Shown here: positions 1 through 5,127 of the stretch, piece after piece
How the letters are laid out: every line of letters begins with the position of its first letter
How positions within the stretch are numbered: the stretch's first letter is position 1
Source of the DNA: Candidatus Adiutrix sp.
GTDB taxonomy: Bacteria > Desulfobacterota > Desulfarculia > Adiutricales > Adiutricaceae
Length of the DNA stretch: 6,208 nt
NCBI GenBank assembly: GCA_031285975.1
Contig: JAITVE010000135.1
Location: 1 to 6,208 of the forward strand
Direction of reading: 5' to 3'
The notes under the pieces: generated by a model
What the model was told of the DNA's origin: nothing
What the model saw: only the letters and a program-made list of their open reading frames with translations
Databases searched by the model: none
Position numbers and translations under genes: made by a program

Positions 1-221
1 TCAACTTCACCCCCGGGGTGCGGGACAATGACCGCCTCGGCGTGCCCCGTTCCGGCTATTGGCGGGAGCTGATGAATTCCGATTCCGGCTACTACGGCGG
101 CTCAAACCTGGGCCTCGGCGGCGGGCAAAACACAGAGCCCGTGGCCTCCCACGGCCAGCCCCAGAGCCTCAACCTCACCCTGCCGCCGTTAGCCATGATA
201 GCCTTAAAGCCCGGCCAGTGA
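1..221 (+). CDS. glgB: 1,4-alpha-glucan branching enzyme, C-terminal end (partial)
   Basis: This is the last 72 or so residues of a gene that starts before the window; the open frame runs from base 3 to the TGA at 219-221. The translation NFTP, then [24 protein letters not shown] and finally [14 protein letters not shown] matches the C-terminal all-beta domain of bacterial GlgB. That enzyme makes alpha-1,6 branches in glycogen in the cytoplasm by cutting and moving alpha-1,4 glucan chains. The GVPR, YGGSN and LTLPPL blocks are the usual end of the family and the protein ends just after them, so the C terminus looks intact. The catalytic GH13 barrel is outside the window. A GTG at 18 is internal and not a start. 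The next gene begins 7 nt after the stop, which suggests co-transcription. Confidence 0.93.
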   Translation, partial: NFTPGVRDNDRLGVPRSGYWRELMNSDSGYYGGSNLGLGGGQNTEPVASHGQPQSLNLTLPPLAMIALKPGQ

Positions 222-228
222 GGATAGT

Positions 229-1788
229 ATGAACGACGCTAGCCGTCAGATAAAAAACATCGAAATCCTGATCCGCTCCCACTGCCCCATCATCGCCGTC
301 CTCTCCCCGGAGGAACCCCGCGTGCTGGCGGCCGTGGAGCAGATTGGGCGGCGGCTGGAACGCCGCATTTTCCACTGGTCATGCCTCTCCGGCCTGGCGG
401 ATGCCGCCGACGCAGCCGGGGCCGAGCCGCCGGACAACCCCACCGCCGACCCCCTGGCCGCCCTTCAGGAGATTGTGTACTTCGACGGGCCGGGCCTCTT
501 TGTCCTCAAAGACTTCCACCCCTTCCTGGCCCAAAGCGACCCCAAAATCATCCGCCTGCTGCGCGAGTTTTCGCAAAAAGCGGCGGGCACGGGGAAAACC
601 GTCATCCTCACCGGCTCCACCCTCAACCTGCCGCCGGATTTGGAAAAAGACGTGGCCGTCATCGACTTCCCCCTGCCGGGCCGGGCCGAGTTCGAAGCCC
701 TTTTGGACAGCCTGGCCCGCCAAATCGCCGCCACTCCCCGCCTCTCCATCGACCTCTCGGAGGCGGCCAGGGCCGATTTCGTCAAAGCCTCCCACGGCCT
801 GACCCTCACCGAGGCCAAGAGCGCCTTCACCAAAGCCCTGATGCGCAACGGCTGCCTCACCCCCGAGCAACTCCCCGAGCTTCTGGAAGAGAAAAAAAGC
901 CTCATCCGCAAGAGCGGCTACCTGGAATATTACGACCCCGAAGTGGCCATCAGCGACATCGGCGGCCTGGAAAACTTAAAACTCTGGCTGACGAAACGGA
1001 AAGAGGTTTTTTCCGACCAGGCGGCGGCTTTCGGCCTCCCGGCCCCGCGCGGGGTGCTGCTTTTGGGGGTGCAGGGCTGCGGCAAGAGCGTGTGCGTGAA
1101 GGCCGTGTCGTCTTTGTGGGGACTCCCGCTCCTGCGGCTGGACATTGGCCGCGTCTTTGACGCCCGCGTCGGCGGCTCCGAGGAAAACATCCGCCGGGCC
1201 ATTGGCGTGGCCGAGCGCATCGCCCCCTGCATCCTGTGGATCGACGAAATCGACAAAGCTTTCGGCGGCCAGGGCGGGGACTCCTCCGACGGCGGCATAG
1301 CCCGGCGCGTCCTGGGCACCTTCCTGACCTGGCTGGGGGAGAAGCAGTCCCCGGTTTTCGTGGCCGCCACGGCCAACAACATCGCCTCGCTGCCCTCCGA
1401 ACTCCTGCGCAAAGGCCGTTTTGACGAAATCTTTTTCGTTGACCTGCCCAACGAGCAGGAACGGCAAAATATCCTGGCCATCCACCTGCGCCGCCGGGGC
1501 CGCGACCCCGAGGGCTACAACCTGGCCGCCCTGGCCCGGGCCACGGACGGCTTCAGCGGCGCGGAAATAGAGCAGGCCGTCATTTCAGGCCTCTTCGGAG
1601 CTTTTTACGACAACGCCCGAGAACTCTCCGAGTGGGACATGACCATGGCCGCCGCCGAAACCGTGCCCCTCTCCAAAACCATGCGCGAGGAAATCGACGC
1701 CCTCCGCCAATGGTGCCATTCCCGCGCCCGCCCCGCCTCGGAAACCCGCTTGCGGCAGGTCAGCCGCCTGGCCCGCCCAACCGCGTAA
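229..1788 (+). CDS. Ycf46-type AAA+ ATPase
   Basis: 519-residue cytoplasmic AAA+ ATPase. The N-terminal half (about 1-230) is the poorly conserved domain of the Ycf46 family. The ATPase module follows, starting at SDIGGLENLK (242-251). Walker A is GVQGCGKS (280-287), the form typical of Ycf46 rather than GPPGTGKT. Walker B is CILWIDEID (334-342, D339/E340), sensor 1 is AATANN (379-384), the arginine-finger region is LLRKGRFDE (392-400), and the sensor 2 helix is GFSGAEIEQA (441-450). No membrane helix or peptidase motif is seen, so it is not FtsH. The length fits the roughly 500 residues usual for Ycf46. In cyanobacteria and red-algal plastids the family has been linked to inorganic carbon use, but the molecular substrate is not established; in other bacteria the role is unknown. 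The ATG is preceded by GAGGA (220-224), which overlaps the glgB stop, so translation may be coupled. The operon appears to end at the terminator near 1950. Confidence 0.9.
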   Translation: MNDASRQIKNIEILIRSHCPIIAVLSPEEPRVLAAVEQIGRRLERRIFHWSCLSGLADAADAAGAEPPDNPTADPLAALQEIVYFDGPGLFVLKDFHPFLAQSDPKIIRLLREFSQKAAGTGKTVILTGSTLNLPPDLEKDVAVIDFPLPGRAEFEALLDSLARQIAATPRLSIDLSEAARADFVKASHGLTLTEAKSAFTKALMRNGCLTPEQLPELLEEKKSLIRKSGYLEYYDPEVAISDIGGLENLKLWLTKRKEVFSDQAAAFGLPAPRGVLLLGVQGCGKSVCVKAVSSLWGLPLLRLDIGRVFDARVGGSEENIRRAIGVAERIAPCILWIDEIDKAFGGQGGDSSDGGIARRVLGTFLTWLGEKQSPVFVAATANNIASLPSELLRKGRFDEIFFVDLPNEQERQNILAIHLRRRGRDPEGYNLAALARATDGFSGAEIEQAVISGLFGAFYDNARELSEWDMTMAAAETVPLSKTMREEIDALRQWCHSRARPASETRLRQVSRLARPTA

Positions 1789-1857
1789 GGGAAGATTTGG
1801 CCGAAAACGACTTCTTTTTAAAAGGCTGTCGGCCCTTTTCGATAACCCATAAAACAC

Positions 1858-1888
1858 GGCCCCCACAGGGTAGTTTCCTGTGGGGGCC
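1858..1888. repeat. Perfect 12-bp inverted repeat (stable hairpin)
   Basis: GGCCCCCACAGG (1858-1869) is the exact reverse complement of CCTGTGGGGGCC (1877-1888), with a 7-nt loop. On the + strand no T-tract follows (AGACTTTC), so it is not a classical + strand terminator. Read on the - strand it is followed by GTGTTTT, a weak tail. It lies 36 nt before the next strong terminator. It could stabilise the 3' end of the ATPase mRNA, be half of a double terminator, or be part of a small RNA that ends at 1956. Confidence 0.75.
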
Positions 1889-1923
1889 AGACTTTCAAAG
1901 CGATAAGCAAGGTCGGTTTTAAG

Positions 1924-1956
1924 GCCGGGGGTGCGACAACACCCTCGGCTTTTTTT
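1924..1956 (+). terminator. Intrinsic (Rho-independent) terminator
   Basis: A 10-bp stem, GCCGGGGGTG (1924-1933) with CACCCTCGGC (1940-1949), contains one G-U pair. The loop is CGACAA and the stem is followed directly by seven T residues (1950-1956). This is a textbook terminator on the + strand. It should end transcription of the glgB-ATPase operon and separate it from the ppx-guaB unit. Confidence 0.88.
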
Positions 1957-2015
1957 ATATACTCATTTTCCCCAGGAGAATCAAGCCGCGTTTTATGTAT
2001 CATCGCGGGGGCCTC

Positions 2016-2044
2016 TTGGCAGCGGGCGCAAAATCTGGTATTAT
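2016..2044 (+). promoter_or_regulatory. Sigma70-type promoter for ppx-guaB
   Basis: TTGGCA (2016-2021) and TATTAT (2039-2044) each match the -35 and -10 consensus at five of six positions and are separated by exactly 17 bp. The promoter sits after the terminator and before the phosphatase gene, facing it. Transcription would start near 2051, giving a leader of roughly 90-130 nt depending on the true start codon. It is predicted from sequence only. Confidence 0.62.
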
Positions 2045-2178
2045 TCCTCAAATCATCGCCGACCGATCACTTTATGTAGTTATGTAAGGGGACGGCCCGG
2101 CGGAACCCGGCGGAGCCATTGACGCGTCGCTGTTATTTTATGAAAGCCGAACCGCCCCTGTGGGGCCTGGATGCCGCT

Positions 2179-3117
2179 ATGCCCACCATCGCCGCCCTGG
2201 ATTTGGGTTCCAACACTTTTCGGCTTATGCTGGCCGAGACGGCCTCCGATGGCCGGGCGGCGGGTGATGCGCAGTGGGAAAACCGGCGAATTTTTCAGCA
2301 TATACCGCGGCTTTCCGAGCGGTTGACCAGCGGGGGCCCTTTCGCCCCCGAAGCTTTAAAAAGGGCCTGGGCGGCTCTGGACGGTTTTGACGGCCACATT
2401 CGGGCCGCAGGGGCGGGCACGGTGCTGGCCGGGGCCACTATGGCCGCCCGCCTGGCCGCCAACGGGCCGGAATTTATATCCGCCGTCAGCAAACGCTATG
2501 GTTGGGACGCGGCCATCCTCACCGGGGCGGAGGAAGCCCAACTCACCGCCGTCGGCGCGCTGACCGGGCTTGAGCCCCTGCCGGAGCACAGCCTGATTTT
2601 CGACATCGGCGGGCGTTCCACAGAGTTCATTTCCGCCCGCCAGCGTGAAATCGCGGCCGCCCGCAGCCTCGGCCTGGGGGTGGTGGCCCTGACCGAAGAC
2701 CATCTGCGCGCCCCGGCCTCGCCCGGCGAAATGGAGGCCGTGGCCGCCGAGGTTCGGCGCATCCTGGCCGGGGCTGATTTTTCCGACGTGAGCCCCGAGG
2801 CCGTGCTGGTGGGCACGGCGGGCACGGTGACCACCGTGGCCGCGCTGCTGTTGGGGCTTCGGGAATACCGGCCCGAGTTGGTCAACAATGCCCGGTTGGC
2901 CGCCAGCGACATGGCTGAACTTCTGGCCGTGCTGGCGCGGGAGACGGTGGGGGAGCGGGTCAGGAAGCACGGCCTCCACCCTCTGCGGGCCGACGCCATT
3001 GTGGCCGGGCTGGTGGAAATATTGGAAATTATGAAAAGTTTTGGCCGTTCCGACCTTTTGGTCAGCGATAACGGCCTTTTGGAAGGGCTTTGGCTCCGCG
3101 CGAGCGGCACACTGTAA
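2179..3117 (+). CDS. Ppx/GppA family phosphatase (short form)
   Basis: Exopolyphosphatase / pppGpp phosphatase family protein of the actin-like ASKHA fold, 312 residues from this start. Motifs in order are the phosphate 1 loop IAALDLGSNTFRL (4-16), LTGAEEAQL (114-122) holding the acidic residue expected to be catalytic, phosphate 2 FDIGGRSTEF (141-150), the glycine-rich VGTAGTVTTVAAL (211-223), RADAIVAG (270-277) and VSDNGLLEGL (295-304). The family's more usual DIGGGSTE is DIGGRSTE here. The length fits single-module members without the C-terminal HD-like domain, so either polyphosphate or pppGpp could be the substrate. Start choice: the frame is open from 2080, with TTG 2119, ATG 2140 and ATG 2179 all possible. 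2179 puts the first motif at the usual distance from the N terminus, but no start has a strong ribosome binding site. guaB follows after 23 nt, apparently in the same transcript. Confidence 0.88.
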   Translation: MPTIAALDLGSNTFRLMLAETASDGRAAGDAQWENRRIFQHIPRLSERLTSGGPFAPEALKRAWAALDGFDGHIRAAGAGTVLAGATMAARLAANGPEFISAVSKRYGWDAAILTGAEEAQLTAVGALTGLEPLPEHSLIFDIGGRSTEFISARQREIAAARSLGLGVVALTEDHLRAPASPGEMEAVAAEVRRILAGADFSDVSPEAVLVGTAGTVTTVAALLLGLREYRPELVNNARLAASDMAELLAVLARETVGERVRKHGLHPLRADAIVAGLVEILEIMKSFGRSDLLVSDNGLLEGLWLRASGTL

Positions 3118-3140
3118 TATCTTACTCATAAGGTGAAATA

Positions 3141-4628
3141 ATGACCGAAAAACCGATGTTCCAAGAAGGGCTGACCTTTGACGACCTGCTCCTCATGCCC
3201 GGATATTCCGAGGTTCTGCCGGGCGAGGTGGACACGGGCACCGTTTTGGCCCGCGACATAAGCCTCAAAACCCCCCTGGTCAGCGCGGCTATGGATACCG
3301 TCACCGAGGCCCAGACGGCCATCACCATGGCCCGTCACGGCGGGCTGGGCATTATCCACAAGAACATGAGCATCGAGGCCCAGGCTTTTGAGGTGGAGAA
3401 GGTCAAGAAAAGCGAGAGCGGCATGATCGTCGACCCGGTCACGGTCACGCCCCAGGCCAAGGTCAGCGACGTCTTGAAAGTCATGGAGCAGTACCGGATT
3501 TCCGGGGTGCCGGTGGTGCTTGGGGGCGAACTCAAGGGCATTGTCACCAACCGTGATCTGCGGTTTGAAACCAATTTTACCCGCCCGGTGTCCGAAGTCA
3601 TGACCAAGGAAAATCTGGTCACCGCCGAAGAGGGCATCACCCTGGAGCAGGCCAAGGCCAAGCTGCACCAGAGCCGCATTGAAAAGCTGCTGGTGGTGAA
3701 CCGCGACGGCCGCCTGGTGGGCCTGATAACCATTAAAGATATTGAAAAAGTCCGCAAATATCCCACCGCCTCCAAAGACTCCAAAGGCCGTCTCCTGGCC
3801 GGGGCGGGGATTGGGGCCAACGCCGAGGCCCTGGAGCGCACCGCCGCCCTGGCCGCCGTTAAGGTGGACGTGCTGGTTATCGACTCGGCGCACGGGCATT
3901 CCCGCAACGTCATTGAGACGCTGAAACTCATCCGCCGCAACTATCCCGACATCTGCATCATCGCCGGGAACGTGGCCACGGCCGAGGGCGTGGCCGCGCT
4001 GGCCGCCGCCGGGGCCGACGCGGTGAAAGTGGGCGTGGGGCCGGGTTCCATCTGCACTACCCGCATTGTGGCCGGGGTGGGCGTGCCGCAGATGACGGCT
4101 ATTTTTGAGTGCGCCAAAGAGGCCAAAAAGCACGGCATCGGCATTCTGGCCGACGGTGGCATCAAGTTCTCCGGCGACGTGGTGAAAGCGTTGGCGGGCG
4201 GAGCGGCGGCGGTTATGATCGGCTCCCTCTTCGCGGGCACCGAGGAAAGCCCCGGCGAGAAGATTTTGTATCAGGGCCGCACCTACAAAACCTATCGCGG
4301 CATGGGGTCGATTGAAGCCATGCAGGAGGGGTCGGCTGACCGCTATGGGCAGAGCATTACGCATGACCATCGCGGCACCACCGATTCCGGGAAGCTCGTG
4401 CCGGAAGGGATTGTCGGGCGGGTGCCCTATCGGGGGTATCTCTCCGAGAGTATTTACCAGTTGGTCGGCGGCATCCGCGCCGGTATGGGGTATTTGGGGG
4501 CGGGGACTTTGGCCGAATTGCAGGAGAAGGCGAAGTTTGTGAGGATAACTTCCGCTGGTTTGAAAGAAAGCCATGTGCATGATGTTATTATTACGAAGGA
4601 AGCGCCTAACTATCGGTTGGAGTCGTAA
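3141..4628 (+). CDS. guaB: Inosine-5'-monophosphate dehydrogenase
   Basis: IMP dehydrogenase, 495 residues, oxidises IMP to XMP with NAD+, the first committed step of GMP synthesis in the cytoplasm. The protein opens with [17 protein letters not shown] (11-27) and [15 protein letters not shown] (42-56). Two CBS domains follow at about 95-205 ([10 protein letters not shown] and [10 protein letters not shown] begin them); in this family they bind adenine and guanine nucleotides and modulate activity. The barrel resumes with IDSAHGHS (247-254). The catalytic loop GPGSICTTR puts the active-site cysteine at 305. [12 protein letters not shown] (335-346) binds phosphate, YRGMGS is at 385-390, and the flap holds R401-Y402. 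The C-terminal [14 protein letters not shown] is typical. Nothing is missing. AAGGTG (3130-3135) precedes the ATG at good spacing. guaA does not follow directly; a palindromic element begins within 10 nt of the stop. The last 30 or so codons are richer in A/T at the third position than the rest. Confidence 0.97.
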   Translation: MTEKPMFQEGLTFDDLLLMPGYSEVLPGEVDTGTVLARDISLKTPLVSAAMDTVTEAQTAITMARHGGLGIIHKNMSIEAQAFEVEKVKKSESGMIVDPVTVTPQAKVSDVLKVMEQYRISGVPVVLGGELKGIVTNRDLRFETNFTRPVSEVMTKENLVTAEEGITLEQAKAKLHQSRIEKLLVVNRDGRLVGLITIKDIEKVRKYPTASKDSKGRLLAGAGIGANAEALERTAALAAVKVDVLVIDSAHGHSRNVIETLKLIRRNYPDICIIAGNVATAEGVAALAAAGADAVKVGVGPGSICTTRIVAGVGVPQMTAIFECAKEAKKHGIGILADGGIKFSGDVVKALAGGAAAVMIGSLFAGTEESPGEKILYQGRTYKTYRGMGSIEAMQEGSADRYGQSITHDHRGTTDSGKLVPEGIVGRVPYRGYLSESIYQLVGGIRAGMGYLGAGTLAELQEKAKFVRITSAGLKESHVHDVIITKEAPNYRLES

Positions 4629-4639
4629 GATTTTTTAGA

Positions 4640-4703
4640 GGTGGCTTCGCGGCGATTATTTAGTATGGGGTTCCACCCCAAGCCCCGCTTAAGAGGGGCT
4701 GGC
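4640..4703 (+). repeat. Left terminal inverted repeat of the element
   Basis: It starts GGTGGCTTCGCGGCGATTATT and matches the reverse complement of 5029-5091, apart from one extra T (4661), three changes in the small hairpin at 4667-4679 and one G/A difference near the inner end. Pairing continues outward with one bulged A (4639) to TTTAG (4634-4638) against CTAAA (5092-5096). The arm can also fold on itself: GGGGT/ACCCC around TCC (4667-4679) and AGCCCC/GGGGCT around GCTTAAGA (4681-4700). Confidence 0.92.
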
Positions 4704-4746
4704 ATTGATATTTTGCGCAAAGCCACTATTGCGCCACGCAGTAGGC

Positions 4747-4846
4747 GCAGCGCCACTTGTTTGAGTTCTTTACAAGCAAAGCTTGTAATCTCACTTTATT
4801 CAAACCTTATCAGGTTCGAATGAGTTCAGCCGAGTTGTGGCGCTGC
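4747..4846 (+). repeat. Hairpin module A (long form with apical insertion)
   Basis: The outer stem GCAGCGCCAC (4747-4756) pairs perfectly with GTGGCGCTGC (4837-4846). An inner stem of TTGTTTGA (4757-4764) with TCAGCCGA (4826-4833) has G-U pairs and one mismatch, and leaves a GTT bulge (4834-4836). The apex carries about 60 AT-rich bases with two more hairpins: TTACAAGC/GCTTGTAA around AAA (4770-4788), and ATTCAAACCT/AGGTTCGAAT around TATC (4798-4821, one mismatch). The predicted shape is a branched junction. It is clearly related to the hairpin at 4898-4941, which lacks the insertion. Confidence 0.8.
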
Positions 4847-4897
4847 TCTGCCGCCGTAGGCTATTGCTAGCCGCGCCCTCTTTCTTGGGCCGCCACC

Positions 4898-4941
4898 GCG
4901 ACGCCACTTGTCTGAGCCGTTCAGGCGAGTTGTGGCGTCGC
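4898..4941 (+). repeat. Hairpin module B (short form)
   Basis: GCGACGCCAC (4898-4907) pairs perfectly with GTGGCGTCGC (4932-4941). The inner stem TTGTCTGA (4908-4915) with TCAGGCGA (4921-4928) includes two G-U pairs; the loop is GCCGT and a GTT bulge sits at 4929-4931, the same place as in the other module. Compared with the stem at 4747-4846, two adjacent outer pairs differ and both changes are compensated on the other side (A-T becomes G-C and G-C becomes A-T). Confidence 0.85.
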
Positions 4942-4979
4942 TGCACGGTCGCCACTGGGTTGCTAGCCGACCCGCAGGT

Positions 4980-5000
4980 CCAGGGGCGCGCAGCCCCTGG
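4980..5000. repeat. 8-bp perfect hairpin inside the element
   Basis: CCAGGGGC (4980-4987) pairs with GCCCCTGG (4993-5000) around the loop GCGCA. No T-tract follows, so it is not an intrinsic terminator. It lies between the second hairpin module and the right terminal repeat. Confidence 0.75.
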
Positions 5001-5012
5001 CGCGCGGAGATT

Positions 5013-5044
5013 CTTAAGAGGGGCTCGCGTCAGCCCCTCTTAAG
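5013..5044. repeat. 13-bp perfect hairpin at the inner edge of the right arm
   Basis: CTTAAGAGGGGCT (5013-5025) pairs exactly with AGCCCCTCTTAAG (5032-5044) around CGCGTC. The same 13-mer also occurs in the left arm (4688-4700). The right arm therefore has a second, local partner and can switch between local pairing and pairing with the left arm 330 bases away. Confidence 0.85.
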
Positions 5045-5091
5045 CGGGGCTTGGGGCAGAGCCCCATACTAATAATCGCCGCGAAGCCACC
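5029..5091 (-). repeat. Right terminal inverted repeat of the element
   Basis: This is the reverse complement partner of 4640-4703. Its internal hairpin GGGGC/GCCCC (5053-5065, loop AGA) replaces the GGGGT/ACCCC hairpin of the left arm: the closing pair changed from T-A to C-G (read in the left arm's orientation), so pairing is kept. The arm ends 36 nt before the DUF1287 start codon, so the promoter of that gene, if it has its own, must lie within or very near this repeat. Confidence 0.92.
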
Positions 5092-5127
5092 CTAAACTGC
5101 CTTTATCCACCCACGCTGTGAGTTGCC

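Larger units (their letters stand above)
1789..2178. other. Intergenic region between the ATPase gene and ppx
   Basis: About 390 bases with no convincing gene. In order it holds a weak hairpin (AAAAGG 1820-1825 with CCTTTT 1834-1839), a perfect 12-bp hairpin (1858-1888), a strong intrinsic terminator (1924-1956), a small 5-bp inverted repeat (CCGCG 1986-1990 with CGCGG 2004-2008), a sigma70-like promoter (2016-2044), and a leader with two copies of CCCGGCGGA (2096-2104 and 2106-2114). Short open frames here have no family resemblance and overlap these structures. Confidence 0.7.
4638..5092. repeat. Palindromic non-coding element (MITE/BIME-like, or structured RNA)
   Basis: About 455 bp that fill the gap between guaB and the DUF1287 gene. 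The ends are near-perfect inverted repeats (core 4640-4703 with 5029-5091). The interior holds two related hairpin modules (4747-4846 and 4898-4941), each followed by TTGCTAGCCG (4864-4873 and 4960-4969; spacing 18 and 19 nt from the stem, 96 nt apart). Near the right end are two strong hairpins (4980-5000 and 5013-5044). Open frames inside are short, begin inside repeats and resemble no family. TA dinucleotides (4636-4637 and 5093-5094) flank the repeat ends, as expected for a TA-targeting transposon derivative, but two bases are weak evidence. No transposase, reverse transcriptase or other helper gene is in the window. A mobile non-autonomous repeat and a structured RNA are both possible. 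Confidence 0.75.

Noticed and set aside
381..1160. 259-codon + strand frame inside the ATPase gene
   Set aside because: It is a +1/+2 frame shadow of the AAA+ gene, with a Pro/Arg/Gly-rich translation typical of GC-rich out-of-frame reading.
1935..1963. Promoter with TATACT (1958-1963) as -10
   Set aside because: The only -35 candidate lies inside the terminator stem, with a 19-bp spacer and a poor match.
2016..2032. Sigma54 promoter (TTGGCA with a downstream GC)
   Set aside because: The -12 part lacks TTGC at the right distance, while the same TTGGCA pairs well with TATTAT as a sigma70 promoter.
3126..4580. 484-codon open frame on the - strand
   Set aside because: It lies fully antisense to guaB, whose protein is unmistakable along its whole length. 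It is rich in His, Gly and Gln in the way antisense frames of GC-rich genes are, and it has no family motif.
4629..4640. Intrinsic terminator of guaB from the TTTTTT at 4631-4636
   Set aside because: No stable hairpin directly precedes the T run; the nearest 5-bp stem is weak and 13 nt away.
4741..4872. REP elements of the RAYT type, from two GTAGGC motifs (4741-4746 and 4856-4861) before palindromes
   Set aside because: GTAG before a hairpin is suggestive, but the hairpins lack the usual REP layout, the motif is short, and no RAYT transposase is in the window.
4641..5043. Two short + strand open frames (4641-4823 and 4837-5043)
   Set aside because: The first starts at a GTG inside the inverted repeat and both run through hairpin stems. 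They have no ribosome binding site and low-complexity Arg/Ser-rich translations with no recognisable domain.
4629..5127. CRISPR array
   Set aside because: The repeats here are inverted or occur twice as diverged modules. There are no regularly spaced identical direct repeats with unique spacers, and no cas gene.
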